Part shown: positions 62,831 through 64,000 of the stretch, piece by piece | Layout: each line of letters opens with the position of its first letter | Position numbering within the stretch: position 1 is the first letter of the stretch | Source of the DNA: Lachnospiraceae bacterium | GTDB lineage: Bacteria; Bacillota; Clostridia; Lachnospirales; Lachnospiraceae | Reading direction: 5' to 3' | Assembly: GCA_017509985.1 (NCBI GenBank) | Contig: JAFWOE010000037.1 | Location: 41,221-105,220 of the forward strand | Length of the DNA stretch: 64,000 nucleotides | Translations under genes and position numbers: made by a program | Notes under the pieces: model-generated | Database searches by the model: none | The model's input: the letters and a program-made list of their open reading frames with translations, nothing else | What the model was told of the DNA's origin: nothing

Positions 62831-63742
62831 ATGGATGAAGTAAAGGGAATCGTATTCAATATCCTCCGGTATACGATCGACGACGGTCCCGGGATCCGAA
62901 GCACCGTTTTCCTGAAGGGCTGCCCGCTGCGCTGCCCCTGGTGCGCGAACCCGGAATCGCAGAAAAAACAGAAAGAGATCCTTCATCGGAAGGTATCCTG
63001 CCTGCGGTGCGGGAGATGCCAGGCGAAATGCCCCAACCATGCGATCACGGTGGGCGAAGACGGGGCAAAGATCGACCGTTCGCTTTGCGTGGCCTGCGAA
63101 ACATGTGTCATGTTCTGCCCGAACAAGGCCCTGCAGACGATGGGGAAGGAAACCACCGTGGCGGAAGCGTACAGAACGGTAATGAAAGACCGGGAGTATT
63201 ACGAATCCACGGGCGGAGGCGTCACGGTGTCCGGCGGGGAACCGCTGATGCAGCCGGAGTATGTGGCAGCACTGTGTGAAAAGCTGCAGTCAGACGGGAT
63301 CCATACCTGTATCGAGACGACGGGGTTCGCCGACAGAAAAAGCATTGAAACGGTGCTTCCGCACCTGGATCTCTTCTATTATGATCTGAAACATATGGAC
63401 TCCAGGGAACACGAGCGTGTGACCGGCGTTCCCAATGAACGCATCCTGGAGAACTTTAAATACATCGCCGCCTCCGGCAAAGAAGTGGTCGTACGCATTC
63501 CGTACATTCCCGGATTCAACGATTCCGACGAGAACATGGAAGCCACTGCACGCTTCGTGGCAGGGATCATTCCCGGCTGTGAAGTACACCTGCTGCCGTA
63601 TCACAACTACGGCGAAGGCAAGTATGAGTCGCTCGACAGGACGTATCCGATGGGTGATCTGCAGAGACCGCCCACGGAGCAGCTGGAGCACAGCAAACAG
63701 ATATTTGACAGGTATAACCTAAACTGCATAATAAAGGTCTGA
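62831..63742 (+). CDS. Glycyl-radical enzyme activating enzyme (radical SAM)
   Basis: A 303-aa activase. The radical-SAM cluster is C31-x3-C35-x2-C38 (KGCPLRCPWCANPE). A ferredoxin-like insert carries two [4Fe-4S] motifs (CLRCGRCQAKCP and CVACETCVMFCP), as in the activases of non-PFL glycyl radical enzymes. The SAM-binding region has STGGGVTVSGGEPL. It abstracts H from Gly822 of the upstream enzyme. ATG 62831 behind AAGGTGG is preferred over GTG 62822. Confidence 0.95.
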   Translation: MDEVKGIVFNILRYTIDDGPGIRSTVFLKGCPLRCPWCANPESQKKQKEILHRKVSCLRCGRCQAKCPNHAITVGEDGAKIDRSLCVACETCVMFCPNKALQTMGKETTVAEAYRTVMKDREYYESTGGGVTVSGGEPLMQPEYVAALCEKLQSDGIHTCIETTGFADRKSIETVLPHLDLFYYDLKHMDSREHERVTGVPNERILENFKYIAASGKEVVVRIPYIPGFNDSDENMEATARFVAGIIPGCEVHLLPYHNYGEGKYESLDRTYPMGDLQRPPTEQLEHSKQIFDRYNLNCIIKV

Positions 63743-63817
63743 TCATACCCCGGGAGTTCATCCCCTGCAGTCCAGCCTTTTGCTTAACAAATACCCGGTT
63801 ATGAACCGACAATCATG

Positions 63818-63978
63818 ACCACCGGCTCAGCCGGTGGTTTGCTCTCCGGCTATAAGCCGCTGTTCCCGGCTTGCCCCTAAAGGGGCTCTGAAAAGTCCGC
63901 CTTCCGCACTGCGGCCACGGGCTGGCTCTAAAGAGCCTCTTTATTTGCCCTTTATTACCGGCTCACCCGTGAACGGGT
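63818..63978 (-). ncRNA. Cluster of short hairpins, candidate IS200/IS605-type end or TnpB guide (omega) RNA
   Basis: Five small stems in 160 bp: ACCACCGGCT-C-AGCCGGTGGT (63818-63838), CGGCT-ATA-AGCCG (63847-63859), GCCCCT-AA-AGGGGC (63873-63886), GGCTCT-AA-AGAGCC (63924-63937), ACCCGT-GA-ACGGGT (63965-63978). The terminal GGCT/AGCC hairpin resembles transposon ends of the IS200/IS605 group. A coding tail lies on the minus strand at the edge, so a tnpB-like gene may lie beyond the window. Confidence 0.45.
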
Positions 63979-64000
63979 CAATGTACTCTTTCAATGACAT
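63941..64000 (-). CDS. Possible C-terminal tail of a gene outside the window
   Basis: On the minus strand the last 60 bases read MSLKEYIDPFTGEPVIKGK then stop, open to the window edge. It could be the end of a transposon-encoded protein, given the hairpins beyond the stop, or a chance frame. Not identifiable from 19 residues. Confidence 0.3.
   Translation of the reverse strand: MSLKEYIDPFTGEPVIKGK

Noticed and set aside
1..64000. CRISPR array, tRNA or rRNA genes, prophage or complete insertion sequence
   Set aside because: No regularly spaced repeats, cloverleaf sequences, rRNA signatures or transposase genes were found on reading through the window.

Overview
The window looks like chromosome of a strictly anaerobic, low-to-mid GC Bacillota (Clostridia, Lachnospiraceae/Eubacteriales-like). 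The evidence is consensus sigma-A promoters, AGGAGG ribosome binding sites, an HrcA/CIRCE operator, a lipoprotein oligopeptide-type ABC system, glycyl-radical and molybdenum chemistry, and cobalamin and preQ1-type leader RNAs. No rRNA, tRNA, CRISPR array or complete insertion sequence was seen. Species cannot be named from sequence alone.

Left part (1-26.6 kb). A CIRCE-controlled lon gene runs off the left edge. Next is a minus-strand operon for oxidising an alcohol or aldehyde: Zn alcohol dehydrogenase, a one-chain molybdenum aldehyde-oxidoreductase-type enzyme (AOR1), a 761-aa multi-cluster flavin/CCG electron-transfer protein and a 63-aa Cys4 protein. A mostly housekeeping stretch follows: a DUF1508 protein, a Na+/solute symporter with two tiny membrane proteins, two linked RyR-domain channel/RCK-like proteins, nitroreductase, NUDIX enzymes, an SRAP protein, an MFS carrier behind a cobalamin riboswitch, an ABC1/UbiB kinase, a second MFS carrier, a VUT-family transporter behind a preQ1-like pseudoknot, an SDR and an MBL-fold hydrolase.

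Middle part (26.6-47.8 kb). This is a second and third round of the molybdenum theme. AOR2 has its own CCG partner and Cys4 protein and a short AMP-ligase-like gene divergent to it. A secreted class V aminotransferase/cysteine-desulfurase-like protein is followed by a MoeA-like protein, a flavodoxin-family protein and an amidohydrolase. A minus-strand group has a UGSC-related protein, an AHL-lactonase-like MBL protein and a CapA-type phosphoesterase. AOR3 is followed by a second cysteine-desulfurase-like gene.

Right part (47.8-64 kb). An oligopeptide-type ABC importer ends in a membrane-anchored orphan 5'-nucleotidase C-domain. A PucR-type regulator lies divergent to it. Then comes the most unusual operon: a UroD/MtaA-like protein, a second UGSC-related protein, a glycyl radical enzyme with an atypical active-site Cys context, and its radical-SAM activase. 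The promoter of this operon is almost identical over 91 bp to that of the first UGSC-related gene 14 kb away, so the two loci probably answer to one regulator. The right edge holds a string of short hairpins that may be the end of an IS200/IS605-type element.

Inference: the accessory genes form one or more anaerobic catabolic modules for an unidentified small molecule, imported by the ABC system and processed by radical, corrinoid-type and molybdenum enzymes. The substrate cannot be read from the sequence.
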